64,000 nucleotides of DNA, from contig CM066051.1 in the NCBI GenBank assembly GCA_033557465.1, positions 105,687,026 to 105,751,025 of the forward strand, given 5' to 3'. Shown piece after piece: positions 1-8,965 of this stretch. This DNA is from Ichthyophis bannanicus. Lineage: Eukaryota > Chordata > Amphibia > Gymnophiona > Ichthyophiidae. The position numbers and the translations under genes were made by a program. Within the stretch, counting starts at the first letter, position 1. Every line of letters starts with the position of its first letter. The notes under the pieces were generated by a model. The model worked only from the letters and a program-made list of their open reading frames with translations. It was not told the origin of the DNA and did not search any database.

Positions 1-815
1 CCTAAACCCTCCTCCCCCTTCCCTCCTTTATTTCTGTAGATAACACCCTTCTACTTACTGTTTCCTCAGCCTGAAACCTTTGGGGTCATCTTTGACTCCT
101 CCCTCTTTTTCTCCACACATATCCAACAGAGCTATCATTTCTTTCTCTATAACATTAACAAAATTTGCCCCTTTCTTTCTGAACACACTACTACAACACT
201 TATCCACTCTTTAGTCACTTCCCATCTTGACTATTGCAACCTCCTTGCTCAGAGTCACCTCTCTCCCCTTCAATCTATTCAGAACTCTGTTGCACGACTA
301 ATCTTTCACGAGCCCCAATGTACTCATATAACCCTTCTTCTCAAGTTACTTCACTGGTTCCCTTTCTATTTCCACATCCAATTCAAACTTCTCCTTCTGA
401 CCTATAAATGCATTCATTCTACTGCCCCTCACTACCTTTCCTCTCTCCCTACACCCCTCCTTGTGAACTCCACTCTTCCACTGGTCTGCTTCTCTCTATG
501 CCCTTTTCTTTCACCACCAACTCCAGACTTCAATCCTTCCACCTTACTGTTCCTTATGCCAGGAACAAATTTTTCAAGTCTGTAAGTCAGGCTTCATCTC
601 TCCCCCTTTTCAAATCCATGCTAAAGGCTCACCTCATTAAGGCTGCTTTTGAAGCCTGATCCCTAATTTTCCTTGTGTCTCCTTACTTTTCCCTATTATA
701 CTCTTATTCTTATCTATTGTATTGTCTGTCTTGATTAGATTGTAAGCTCTGATGAGTAGGGACCGTCTTTTATATGTGTCTGCACAGCGCTGCATATGAC
801 TTGTAGCGCTATATA
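1..815 (+). mobile_element. 3' end of an L2/CR1-like non-LTR retrotransposon
   Basis: The plus strand from about 190 to 660 encodes broken pieces of the C-terminal part of a LINE reverse transcriptase. The visible signatures are DYCN near 230, LLHWFPF near 350 and YKCIHSTAPHYLSSL near 400-445, the usual order in L2/CR1-type LINEs. An open stretch at 408-659 is in a shifted frame, so the copy is not functional. A 3' UTR follows (660-815) and ends in a tail containing tagcgctatataaaa, which runs straight into the trinucleotide repeat. A related copy lies inverted at 33795-34260. The 5' part lies outside the window or is missing. Confidence 0.7.
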
Positions 816-960
816 AAAGTAGTAGTAGTAGTAGTAGTGGCAGTGGTAGTAGTGGTGGCAGTGGTAGTAGTAGTAGTAGTGGTAGTAGTAGTAGTAGTGG
901 CAGTGGTGGTAGTAGTAGTAGTAGTGGCAGTGGTAGTAGTGGTAGTAGTGGTAGTAGTGT
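816..960. repeat. Trinucleotide microsatellite (GTA/GTG/GCA)
   Basis: About 145 bases of imperfect trinucleotide repeat, mostly agt/gtg/gca units. It starts exactly at the end of the LINE tail and probably grew from the tail's own short repeats. Open frames here are strings of Val, or of Tyr and His on the other strand, and are not genes. The 230 bases after it (961-1190) show nothing recognisable. Confidence 0.9.
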
Positions 961-1439
961 ATCACTCCTGTGCCTCTATTTGCCTCAGCCATGAGAGGTC
1001 CCTTCAATATTCATCCCAAAGCATTTGAGAGAAACACAGGAAGCCTCACACAACCTCAATCATGGGCAACAATGAGTAATCAACAGTAAAGAACTATGGA
1101 CAGGAAAGCATAAACAGCTGCCTGAAGAAGAGAAACCTGCAGAGCCAAGCGAAAAAAAAATCATGGTGGACCCAAGTGTACTGCAGCAGAAGAACAGAGC
1201 AAACACAGTTTTAGGAGCAGGCCCTGGATTGGTCTAGCAGGACTCAAAGAAAGGGCATTAACTCGTAAGTAAAATGTTACCTTCCATATCATCCTGCTAG
1301 ACCAGTTCAGACAAGTGGGATGTACCAAAGCTACACTCCACTGGGTGGGAAGAAAACACAGTAACTAGCAAAATTCTTGAGCCAAAGGCAGTGTCCGCCC
1401 ACATGGGGACATCCAAGTGGTAATGCTTGACAAAAGTGG

Positions 1440-2390
1440 AAAGTGATGCCCATGTTGCCACCTGACAAATGTCTGCAGGGGCTACCGAGCTCCGCTCCTG
1501 CCCACGAGGATGCTTGTGCTTGGGTAGAATGGGTACACAAAACCTTCCAGAACCGTTCTGTTCCGCAACAGATACACCAAGGCAATGGCCTCTTTAATCC
1601 AGCACTCCAAAGTCAACAGCCGCTGCGTCACCCTCGTGCGGGTCAACAAACAGCACAAAAAGATGGTCTGACTTACGATAGGAATTTATAACCTCCAAGT
1701 ACCTGAGAAACACCCTCTGAACATCCACAAGGCGCAGATCTTTATCTTTCCCCCGATACTGCTCATTCAAGAGGGAGGACAGGCAGACCACCTGGTTCAT
1801 GTGAAAGGGAGAAAGCACCTTAGGCAAGAAGGAAGGCACAGGTCAAATGGAAACAGCCTCTTTTGAAAAAGACAGATAAGGATCTCGGAAAGACAGAACC
1901 TGCAGCTTGGAAATCCACCTTGCGTAACAAATCGTGAACAAGAAGATAGTACTGAGCATCAAATCCTTCAAAGTAGCAAGCTTCAACAATTCAAAGAGTG
2001 CCAACATCGGCCCTGAGCACCAGGCACAGATCCTATGCAGGGATCACAGACTGAAGGGGAGGAGGCAAACGCCGAATGCTCTGGTGAAAGTGTGAGACGT
2101 TTGGGTGCAAAGCCAGAGACTTACCAGCCACCGGACCATGAATACAGGACATAGCAGCCACCTGAACCTTCAGGGAGCTAAGGGAAAGACCAGGCCATCC
2201 TACAGAAGACCTACAGAGAGGGCTCCTTGGCTGCCTCAGGAGCCAACTGCCGAGCACCGCATCATCGCTCAGAGGCACCAGATCTACACATATGCCAACT
2301 TGGTAGACCTCCTTCGGGTTCTGAACAGAGGGGAGACCACCACTGGAGAGTAACCCTTACATGCTAGCCAACTCCTTTCAAAAGCCAAGT
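1440..2390 (-). pseudogene. Tyrosine recombinase remnant of DIRS-C1
   Basis: Broken pieces of a DIRS tyrosine recombinase, the enzyme that inserts the circular DNA intermediate. Pieces at 1594-1839 read FLPKVLSPFHMNQVV and then RYLEVINSYRKSDHLFVLF, which match conserved stretches of the intact copy at 7904-8965. The catalytic H-x-x-R region reads HSTQAQASSWA near 1480-1530, so the arginine normally at the fourth position of HSTR is glutamine here. Several frame changes separate the pieces. It is non-functional. Confidence 0.7.
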
Positions 2391-4220
2391 CATAATTAAG
2401 AAGGGAGCCGGGTCCTCCAGGACAATTGATCCCTGCCACAATAGACCCAAAGTTGGAGGCAAGCGAAGAGGAGGTGCCTGCAGGAGCCACATCAGGTCTC
2501 CGAACCATGCTCCTCAGCCAATCCAGTGCCACCAGAACAATCCTGCCCAGGAGGCGTTCTATATGCCGAAGCACATGCCCCACCAGGGGCCACAGAGGAA
2601 ACACGTACAGAAGGTGCTGACTTGGCCAAGGCTCGGTCAGGATGATACCGCCCTCAGACCCCATCTGTGTGGCAACTGAAGAAGTGGCAAACTTTGGCAT
2701 TGGAGTGGGTCACCATCAGATCCATTTTAGGGCAAGCCCAGAGACGCAGAATCAACTGAAATGCCTCCTAACTCAACTGCCACTCTCTAGGGTCCAGAGA
2801 ATGCCGGCTGAGGAAGTTCGCTTCCACATTATCCACCCTGGCAATGTGCTGAGCCGACAAGGCTTGGAGGTTCTTCTCTACCCAGGCATTTTCAGAGCTA
2901 CCCCGGCATGCCTCATGCCGCCATGACGATTGACATGAGCTACCACTGTGGCATCTGAAAACACTAGTATCACTTGGCCCTTGACCAGGGGCTGGAAATG
3001 CAGAAGAGCCAACCTGATGTCCTCGCCTCGAGGCAGTTGATGGATGACACTGCTTCCCTAAGGCACCAATGGTCCTAGGCTGTACGATCTTGGCATTGGG
3101 CTCCCCAGCCCGAGACTGGCATCCAACACCAGGAGGATCCAGGAGAAATTGTTCAGCAGCACACCCTTCCTCAGATGAACAGGCTGCTCCCACCACCACA
3201 GACTGGACCTCACCATCAACAGAAGTAGGAGCTTGCGCTTGAACTCCTGAGAAATCGGGATCACCAAATCAGCAGGGACCATGGGCTGGTTGCATGTGAG
3301 CATGTGCCCACGGCATCATCTGTATGGTTGCTGCCATCAATCCAAGGAGCTGAATATAATCCCAGACTCTGGGAGCCTGTTGCGCACAGAACAGCGCCAG
3401 GCAATCCAACAATCTTTTTACTTTCTCCTTTGGCAGGAAATCTCTGCCCACTCCAGTGTTGAAATGTGCTCCCAAAAACTTCAGGGACTGAGAAGGCAAC
3501 AGCTGGCTCTTTCTTTGATTGATCACCCAGCCGAGGTTCTCAAAACAACAAAACAAAACAAAAAACCCCACTACTCGGGAATGCACTCAAGATGCCTCTG
3601 AAAGGAATAGGTCTGGATGAGCCAGTTGTCCTGATATGGATGGACACAGATCTCTTGGCGCCGCAGCCACTACCACTATGACCTTGGAAAGCGTCCTCGT
3701 AGCAGTCGATAGCCTGAAAGGAAGGGCGGTAAACTGATACAGTGAGAGCCAAGCATAGCCACACGCAGATACTAATGATGATCCGCCCAGATCGGGATAT
3801 GAAAATATGCCTCAGCTAGATCAAGAGAAGCCAAGAACTCCCCTCAGTGCACTGCTTGAACTACAAAGCGCAAGGTTTCCACTCAGAAGCACAGGATGCA
3901 TAAGTGCTCATTGACCCCCTTGAGGTCCAGATGGGCTGGAAGGAACAGTCCTTTTTGGGCACCATGAAATAGATGGAGCATCTGCCTTTGCCCTGCTTGT
4001 CTGGCAGGACAGGTACCGCTGCATTTTGTTGAAGCAACTTGCCCAAGGTGGCCCGCATAGAGGCACTCTGATCACAGACCCACAATGGGAGACGATGAAG
4101 GCATCCGGAATTGGCTCTCTGCACTCCAGGACATGGCCGAACTAAATGGTGTCTAGCACCCAGCGATCCTTGGTAACAGAGCCCATTCCTGAAAGAAAAA
4201 GCGAAGCATGCCTCCAACTG
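2284..4220 (-). pseudogene. RT / RNase H / methyltransferase-like remnant of DIRS-C1
   Basis: Fragments of the DIRS polymerase polyprotein in shifting frames. Recognisable parts, from the protein's N-terminal side: a palm fragment near 3861-4217; PSQSLKFLGAHF and DYIQLLGLMAATIQ at 3269-3586, the RT/RNase H connection; an RNase H relic at 2768-3303; and LLYVFPLWPLVGHVL at 2284-2700, from the Dam-methylase-like domain found in DIRS elements (FPPW in the intact copy, FPLW here). Multiple frameshifts make it non-functional. Confidence 0.7.
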
Positions 4221-4339
4221 GAGAAATCATTGAATGGGCCTCCAAACCTTCATTGCACAGCCTGGGAAGGTCCTCCTCTGGAAGGGACAGAGTCCCTGGG
4301 CTGAAGTGTTCCATGGAAGGACTGAGAATGAGCCTGAAG

Positions 4340-4990
4340 CCCGGAAGCAGAGGGGAAGAAAGGTTTTCCAGGTCGGCAAAAACAAGAGGCCCAAGACCCC
4401 TGAGAATCTGGCTAGTGTGCCCTCAGTGGACAGACAGAGGCTGACTAGAAAGGGGCACTAGCCCGCTTCACAGGCCCCTTGTCTTTTGGAAGACAGTAAG
4501 ATTTTGTCTCGCCCAGGTCCTTCACCAATCTGGTTCCAGACAGAAACTTCCCCTTAAAAGCCACTTGGGCCAACCAGGCTTTGGAAGATATGTCCACTGC
4601 TCAGTGCCAGAGCCAAAAACAATTCCATGACACCATTGTCAGGGTACCATCCCTGGCCACCAAATGTACCAGGTCATACATGGCATCAGAAAGGAAGGCC
4701 GCAGCCAACTCCAAAACAGGGTAGTATCATCCAGCAGAAGAGACTGAATCTACTGAAGTAGAGCTCAAGACATCAGGCTGGTACATACTGCTAGCTGCAG
4801 AATAGCCGGCGCCATTGCAAACTGGCTCCACAACAATGAATCCACCTTGCAGTCCAGAAAATCATTTGAGGCCGATCCACCTTGCACAGGAATAGTGGTC
4901 TGTCTGGTAACCACCATGACCCGCGCATCTATCTTGGGAATGCCAAACAACTCAACGCACTCCTTCTCTGGGACAGCGCAGATCTTCTTA
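4340..4990 (-). pseudogene. gag remnant of DIRS-C1
   Basis: The clearest piece is at 4765-4950, reading KIDARVMVVTRQTTIPVQG and then DFLDCKVDSLL. It matches the gag segment VDAAVSAVTKRTTIPVEG ... DRKVDSLL of the copy at 10891-12240. The rest of the gag frame is broken. Confidence 0.6.
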
Positions 4991-5294
4991 CACTCCTTAC
5001 TCCCTTAGGCGGGGAGTCAGGAGAGTCTCACTTTGACTGGATTATATCCATGATCGTATCTGGGAATGGGAGAACAGTAGTGGATTTCTTCTATTCAAGC
5101 AAGGACTGTTAATCACCCAGGAAGTTGGTCACAGCTTACCTCAGCAGCACAGGCATAAATAGCTCAACCAGAGCTCTGTGATCCTCAGTCTTGAAGGACT
5201 AGAAAAGGGGACTGTTACTTCTGGAGAGAGATCTGCAATTGTGAGTATATACTTCTGGGAATTCTCTGAAAGGAATTATTTGTATTAAAGCTAA

Positions 5295-5630
5295 TTAATC
5301 TGGACCTGGTGAGATTGTGCTGGAGGTGCAGGGAGCCTGTGCGTGCGTTTTGCCATCGTGGGGAGCCTTCTCTGGGACGCTTTGCTTTTCCCCTAATTGT
5401 GGGCAGGCATCGCGGGGACATCTACATCCAGCGAGGACCCAGGCTGAATAAAATCTGCCTTGCCGATCTTTCCTTGGACCTGGTGAGATTGTGCTGGAGG
5501 TGCAGGGAGCCTGTGCGTGTGCCCCTGATTTTGCCGTCGTGGGGAGCCTTCTCTGGGACGCTTTGCATTTCCCCTAATTGTGGGCAGGCATCGCGGGGAC
5601 ATCTACACCCAATAAGGACCCTGTTTTCCT
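5295..5630 (+). repeat. Tandem 5' UTR dimer (about 175-bp monomers)
   Basis: Two adjacent copies of one unit. The first starts near 5294 and the second near 5474 with ggacctggtgagattgtgct. Each contains cgtggggagccttctctggg and ends near gcgggggacatctaca-like sequence. The second copy has a small insertion (gcccctgatt). Tandem 5' monomers are typical of L1 promoters, so a promoter role is likely by position only. Confidence 0.8.
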
Positions 5631-5792
5631 AGCATATAGTGCCTGTATTACTGGTCCGCGGAGCGTGGATCGAAGGGGCATGACACGCCCCTTTGGCATC
5701 ACTGCGGCGTCTCTGCGGTGGAGTTTGTGGTATTGTACTGTTTATTGCTCTGATAAGTTTTTGGGGCATATTTACCTAGTTAATGTGGTAGG

Positions 5793-6560
5793 ATGGGGAA
5801 AAGGAAAGCTAAGTCTGGGCAAGGAGGGGGTGGGCCAGCAAACAGTGTTCCTGTTGTTGGTCCTATTGATAAACATCTTCTCCCACGGCCTGCAGCCCAA
5901 TCCTCCCCTGAGGGCGTTTCTCTTGGTTCTGGTGGGAGGACTCCTCCGCTCTGCCTGCCTGGTTTAACTTCTCCTGCTTTAGTGACTACTCCAGATTCGG
6001 TAAAGGTTAATACTAATGTGGCTGTTATTCTGCCTAAGCCTGTTCAGCTGGTCACGGCGGGCGCTTTATCTGGGTTCCCTCCGCTGCCGGCTGATAAGGA
6101 AATTACCTTAAAGGATCTTTGGGCTGCTTTAAAAGCTATTGACGATAAATTGTCCTCCACTTTGAGTTCTTTATGTGAATTTTCTTTTGAAACTGTATCT
6201 TCTTTACAGCAGTTGGATGAAAAGGTTTCTCGTGTTGATGCTAATTGTACTCGGTTAGAATCACAGGTTCTTCCACTTCACTCAGCTAATGTGGTAGGGA
6301 TCAAAGACTCTCTAGTGCTACATACTAAGGTAGAAGCTCTTGAAAATTCCCTCCGTTCTTGCAACCTTCGTTTTTGGAATTTTCCAGTTACCTCTTTATT
6401 AGCGCCAAAAATTCTTTTGGATAAGTACCTGAAAGAAGTGTTGCTTTTGAAAGATCCTATTGAAGTGTCTCAGTTGTATTATATTCCCCGTAGCATCAAG
6501 CGAGTTGATCCCGTAGAAGGAGGTCTTGATATTATTGAGCCCTCTTATTTTGAGTCCTGA
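5793..6560 (+). CDS. LINE ORF1-like protein (L1 type), 255 aa
   Basis: Uninterrupted frame starting at an ATG with a basic N-terminus (MGKRKAKSGQ), followed by a low-complexity Pro/Gly region to about residue 90. A heptad-like coiled coil covers roughly residues 108-185 (repeated L-x(6)-L spacing through LQQLDEKVSRVD and LESQVL). The run NSLRSCNLRFWNFP near residue 190 looks like the start of the RRM-type domain of L1 ORF1 proteins, which bind the LINE RNA as trimers. The protein ends soon after YYIPRSIKRVDP, in the region where other L1-type ORF1 proteins have their C-terminal domain, and shortly before the junction with the CR1 fragment, so it is probably C-terminally truncated. No ORF2 follows. 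The family call rests on architecture and this motif, not on a search. Confidence 0.6.
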   Translation: MGKRKAKSGQGGGGPANSVPVVGPIDKHLLPRPAAQSSPEGVSLGSGGRTPPLCLPGLTSPALVTTPDSVKVNTNVAVILPKPVQLVTAGALSGFPPLPADKEITLKDLWAALKAIDDKLSSTLSSLCEFSFETVSSLQQLDEKVSRVDANCTRLESQVLPLHSANVVGIKDSLVLHTKVEALENSLRSCNLRFWNFPVTSLLAPKILLDKYLKEVLLLKDPIEVSQLYYIPRSIKRVDPVEGGLDIIEPSYFES

Positions 6561-6562
6561 AG

Positions 6563-7219
6563 TCCCACCTCCAGTCTGGCAGCATCCCGCTTTGATGCCT
6601 TATGGTTTAGGCGGTTTATCAAGAAACCAAATAAAGATCCCTGTTACCATAGAGGAGAGAGGTCACGTGACAGGAGAGCATCACTCTGGTGTGGCAGGAA
6701 GTGATCCTGTAACTAGGACCTGTCCTCCAGGTGATGTAAAACCCTCTTGCACCGAGGAAGTTTCTCCAGGGCCATGAGGGAAGGGTTAGGACAGCCGTTA
6801 TAGTTGGTGACTCGATCATTAGGCATGTTGATAGCTGGGTGGCTGGTGGACGTGAGGATCACCTGGTAACATGCCTGCCTGGTGCGAAGGTAGTGGACCT
6901 CACGCGCCACCTAGATAAGGTCTTAGATAGTGCTGGGGAGGAGTCTGCTGTCTTGGTACATGTCGGTACCAATGACGTAGGAAAATGTGGTAGGGAGGTT
7001 CTGGAGGCTAAATTTAGGCTTTTAGGTAGGAAGTTGAAATCCATAACTTCCAGGGTAGTGTTATCTGAAATGCTTCCCGTTCCACACGCAGGACCCAAAA
7101 GGCAGGCAGAGCTCCGGAGTCTCAATGCGTGGATGAGACAATGGTGCAGAGATGAGGGGTTTGGATTTGTTAGGAACTGGGGTACATTCTGGGGAAAGGA
7201 GGGGCTCTTCCGAAGGTGA
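6563..7219 (+). mobile_element. CR1 LINE fragment covering ORF1
   Basis: Starts near 6563 with ccacctccagtctggcagc, which also occurs at 34556, so the two are copies of one CR1 family. It contains the esterase-like ORF1 and ends at 7219 within sequence that continues in the copy at 35140. What follows (7220-7249) is the leader of DIRS-A2. Both ends are truncated. Confidence 0.75.
6797..7219 (+). pseudogene. CR1 ORF1 esterase-like domain (SGNH hydrolase type), partial
   Basis: The frame encodes the esterase-type domain found in ORF1 of vertebrate CR1 elements. Visible SGNH blocks are VGDSIIRH (GDS, nucleophile block) near 6804 and VHVGTND (block III) near 6960. VTCLPGAKV lies between them, and ExLPVPHAG with an NAWMRQWCRDEGFGF run follows. 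The frame stays open to a stop after EGLFRR at 7217-7219. Upstream of the esterase block the frame is interrupted, so the complete ORF1 N-terminus is not intact. The domain's role in retrotransposition is not well established. Copies at 34700-35060 and 60229-60560 share the same blocks. Confidence 0.75.
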
Positions 7220-7259
7220 GTGAAGCAGTCTCTCATTGGGGGCGAAAAGAGTAAATTAG

Positions 7260-7268
7260 ACTTACCTG
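7260..7268 (-). promoter_or_regulatory. Outward-facing splice-donor consensus at the DIRS-A1 3' end
   Basis: On the element's sense strand the terminus reads caggtaagt, a perfect match to the U1 5' splice-site consensus, pointing out of the element. The same motif is repeated in reverse orientation in the internal complementary region (7823-7831, plus strand). Function is inferred from the consensus only. Confidence 0.5.
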
Positions 7269-7294
7269 CTAATTGTTGTTCCTTGCAGAACTTG

Positions 7295-7409
7295 GTCCAG
7301 TCCCGGAACCATAGAGTTGTGAACCTCCACCAGCAGCTTTGGAGACTGAACATCTTCATCTCTTTGATCATCCAGCTATATGCAGCCCCAAGGACCGCCC
7401 ACACATCAG
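7295..7409 (+). repeat. DIRS-A1 left inverted terminal repeat (115 bp)
   Basis: Begins gtccagtcccggaaccatag and ends gcccacacatcag. It is the reverse complement of 13154-13268 with no mismatch that I can see. Outside it lies a terminal extension (7250-7294) that is specific to this end and is copied in the internal complementary region. Confidence 0.9.
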
Positions 7410-7803
7410 TACCTATTGACAAAGCATACTAAGCAGAGCAACAAATAAGTAGATATAACAACACAGTGGAAAAAAGGATCCTGACCCTAAAGTTCCTACT
7501 ACGAGCAAAAATTCTTTTTTTTTTTTTTTCTTTTTCCAATTGCGTAAGAACAACCTCCCGCCTACGGGAAGGCGGACCAGAACGGCCGTGGCGACCCTTG
7601 TGCAAAACTCATGCAACAAGAGGCGCCACCGCTCACCCCCAAGATTTGAGCCCGAAAGGAAACTAAGGCGTGCTACAAGCAGAGGAGCTCTGACCGAAAG
7701 TATAGAGAACAAAAACCCTGGCAGACTCCTATAATGAATGTACCTTCTTGGCTGGCAGCGAGAACAGATAGACAGGGAGGGATCCGGGACTGGACTAGAG
7801 TTC

Positions 7804-7881
7804 CGCAAGGAACAACAATTAGCAGGTAAGTCTAATTTACTCTTCCTTAGCGTCCCTCTAGTCCAGTCCCGGAACCATAGA
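7804..7881 (+). repeat. DIRS-A1 internal complementary region (circle junction)
   Basis: The sequence joins the reverse complement of the left terminal extension (ggaacaacaattagcaggta ... ctaattta) to the reverse complement of the right terminus (cttccttagcgtccctctag). It therefore spells the junction that forms when the two ends meet in a circle. In DIRS elements this region templates completion of the ends during replication. Confidence 0.85.
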
Positions 7882-7903
7882 GGATGTAACAGAGCAGTAA
7901 ATC

Positions 7904-8965
7904 TCAACGGGAGGGCCTCGCTAGTCCAGCCTGAAGCACCCGAGACCCAAACCGCGCATCCGACGCCGCCTGCACATCCAGACGATAGTGCTTAGCAAAG
8001 GTGTGCAAGGACGACCACGTCGCCGCCCGACAAATATCCACCGCCGGTACCAAGCTCACTTCTGCCCAAGACGCCGCCTGCGCCCTAGTCGAGTGAGCCC
8101 GAAGCCCGGCAGGAACCATCCTGCCATGTAAAAGGTATGTCGACGAAATCGCCTCTTTCAACCAGCGGGAAATGGAAGACTTAGACGCCGCTTCCCCCTT
8201 GCGCGGACCGCCAAATGCGACAAATAGGCGATCGGACTTACGGAAGGCCGCCGTTTCCCTCAAATACCGACAAAGAGCTCGACGGACATCCAACGCGTGC
8301 AAGGAGTTATCCGCGTGCTTGCCCCGTTCCTTGGCAAACACCGGGAGAGACACCACCTGATTCATGAGAAATGCCGAAACTACCTTAGGCAAAAATGTGG
8401 TAACCGGTCGCAATACCACCTTGTCGGCAGAGAAAGACAGATAGGGTTCCCTACACGAAAGAGCCTGCAACTCCGAGATCCTGCGAGCTGACGAGATCGC
8501 TACCAGAAACACCGTTTTCAACGTCAAGTCCTTCAACGAAGCTTGCGCCAAGGGTTCAAACGGCGAAGCCACCAGAGACCTCAACACCAAATTCAAGTCC
8601 CACGAGGGCACTAAAGCCCTGAACGGAGGACGCATAAGCAACACCGCTCGCAAGAAGCGCTTCACGTCCGCATGGAACCCCAATAACTGGCCCTGAACCT
8701 TGCCTCGAAAACACACAAGAGCTGCAAGTTGGACCCTCAACGAACTGGCCGCCAGGCCCTTGTCCACCCCTGCTTGCAAGAAGGAGAGGATCTGAGGAAC
8801 GGAGGTCCGCAAAGGCCGTAACTCGCGAGCCGCACACCAGCTCTCAAAAATACGCCAGACCCGGACATACGCTAGCGACGTAGACTGACGTCGCGCCCGC
8901 AACAAGGTAGCAATGACCTCCGGAGAATAACCTTTGGCTCTCATTCGCGCCCTCTCAATAGCCAT
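7904..8965 (-). CDS. DIRS-A1 tyrosine recombinase, 353 aa
   Basis: The integrase of the element: it would recombine the circular DNA copy into the genome without long target duplications. Start chosen at the ATG of MAIERARMRAKGYS (8963-8965), which overlaps the end of the polymerase gene by 25 bases; the frame is open further upstream but that part overlaps RNase H coding. An N-terminal SAM-like core-binding region covers about residues 1-110 (SLAYVRVWRIFESWC). Catalytic landmarks are SSARRISELQAL (first Arg), GLRAHSTRAQAASWA (H-x-x-R) and ATWSSLHTFAKHYRLD (the region of the nucleophilic Tyr). No stop or frameshift is visible and the length fits DIRS recombinases. A-family relatives at 24387-25428 and 22400-23480 are broken. 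Confidence 0.9.
   Translation of the reverse strand: MAIERARMRAKGYSPEVIATLLRARRQSTSLAYVRVWRIFESWCAARELRPLRTSVPQILSFLQAGVDKGLAASSLRVQLAALVCFRGKVQGQLLGFHADVKRFLRAVLLMRPPFRALVPSWDLNLVLRSLVASPFEPLAQASLKDLTLKTVFLVAISSARRISELQALSCREPYLSFSADKVVLRPVTTFLPKVVSAFLMNQVVSLPVFAKERGKHADNSLHALDVRRALCRYLRETAAFRKSDRLFVAFGGPRKGEAASKSSISRWLKEAISSTYLLHGRMVPAGLRAHSTRAQAASWAEVSLVPAVDICRAATWSSLHTFAKHYRLDVQAASDARFGSRVLQAGLARPSR

Larger units (their letters stand above)
1190..5170 (-). mobile_element. DIRS retrotransposon, family C, decayed (copy C1)
   Basis: A tyrosine-recombinase retrotransposon on the minus strand in the usual order gag, RT/RNase H/methyltransferase-like, tyrosine recombinase from high to low coordinates. 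Stops and frameshifts interrupt every gene. The stretch around 1210-1340 (sequence near cctgctagaccagttcag) occupies the position where family A carries its terminal and internal complementary repeats. A second family C copy lies at 60825-62800 in the same orientation and aligns from 2690 onward (shared text near gggtcaccatcagatc). The 5' end is not clear; the next element begins near 5183. Bases 4990-5182 show nothing recognisable. Confidence 0.75.
5183..6562 (+). mobile_element. 5' part of an L1-type LINE with promoter-like monomers
   Basis: A LINE fragment made of a leader (5183-5295), two tandem leader monomers (5295-5630) and an ORF1 gene (5793-6560). It stops abruptly at 6562, where a CR1 fragment begins, so the ORF2 half is missing. 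The leader near cagtcttgaaggact is repeated at 33050-33180, which indicates a second member of the family in the window. No target duplication could be identified. Confidence 0.65.

Noticed and set aside
1..20. Telomere-like cctaaaccct at the window start
   Set aside because: It is a single occurrence within LINE sequence and not a repeat.
735..1028. Open frames of poly-Val (plus) and Tyr/His-rich (minus)
   Set aside because: They are translations of the trinucleotide repeat and carry no gene signal.
7220..7249. Left terminal repeat of DIRS-A2
   Set aside because: Only about 30 bases of leader precede DIRS-A1 and nothing there pairs with the A2 right end at 30680-30715.
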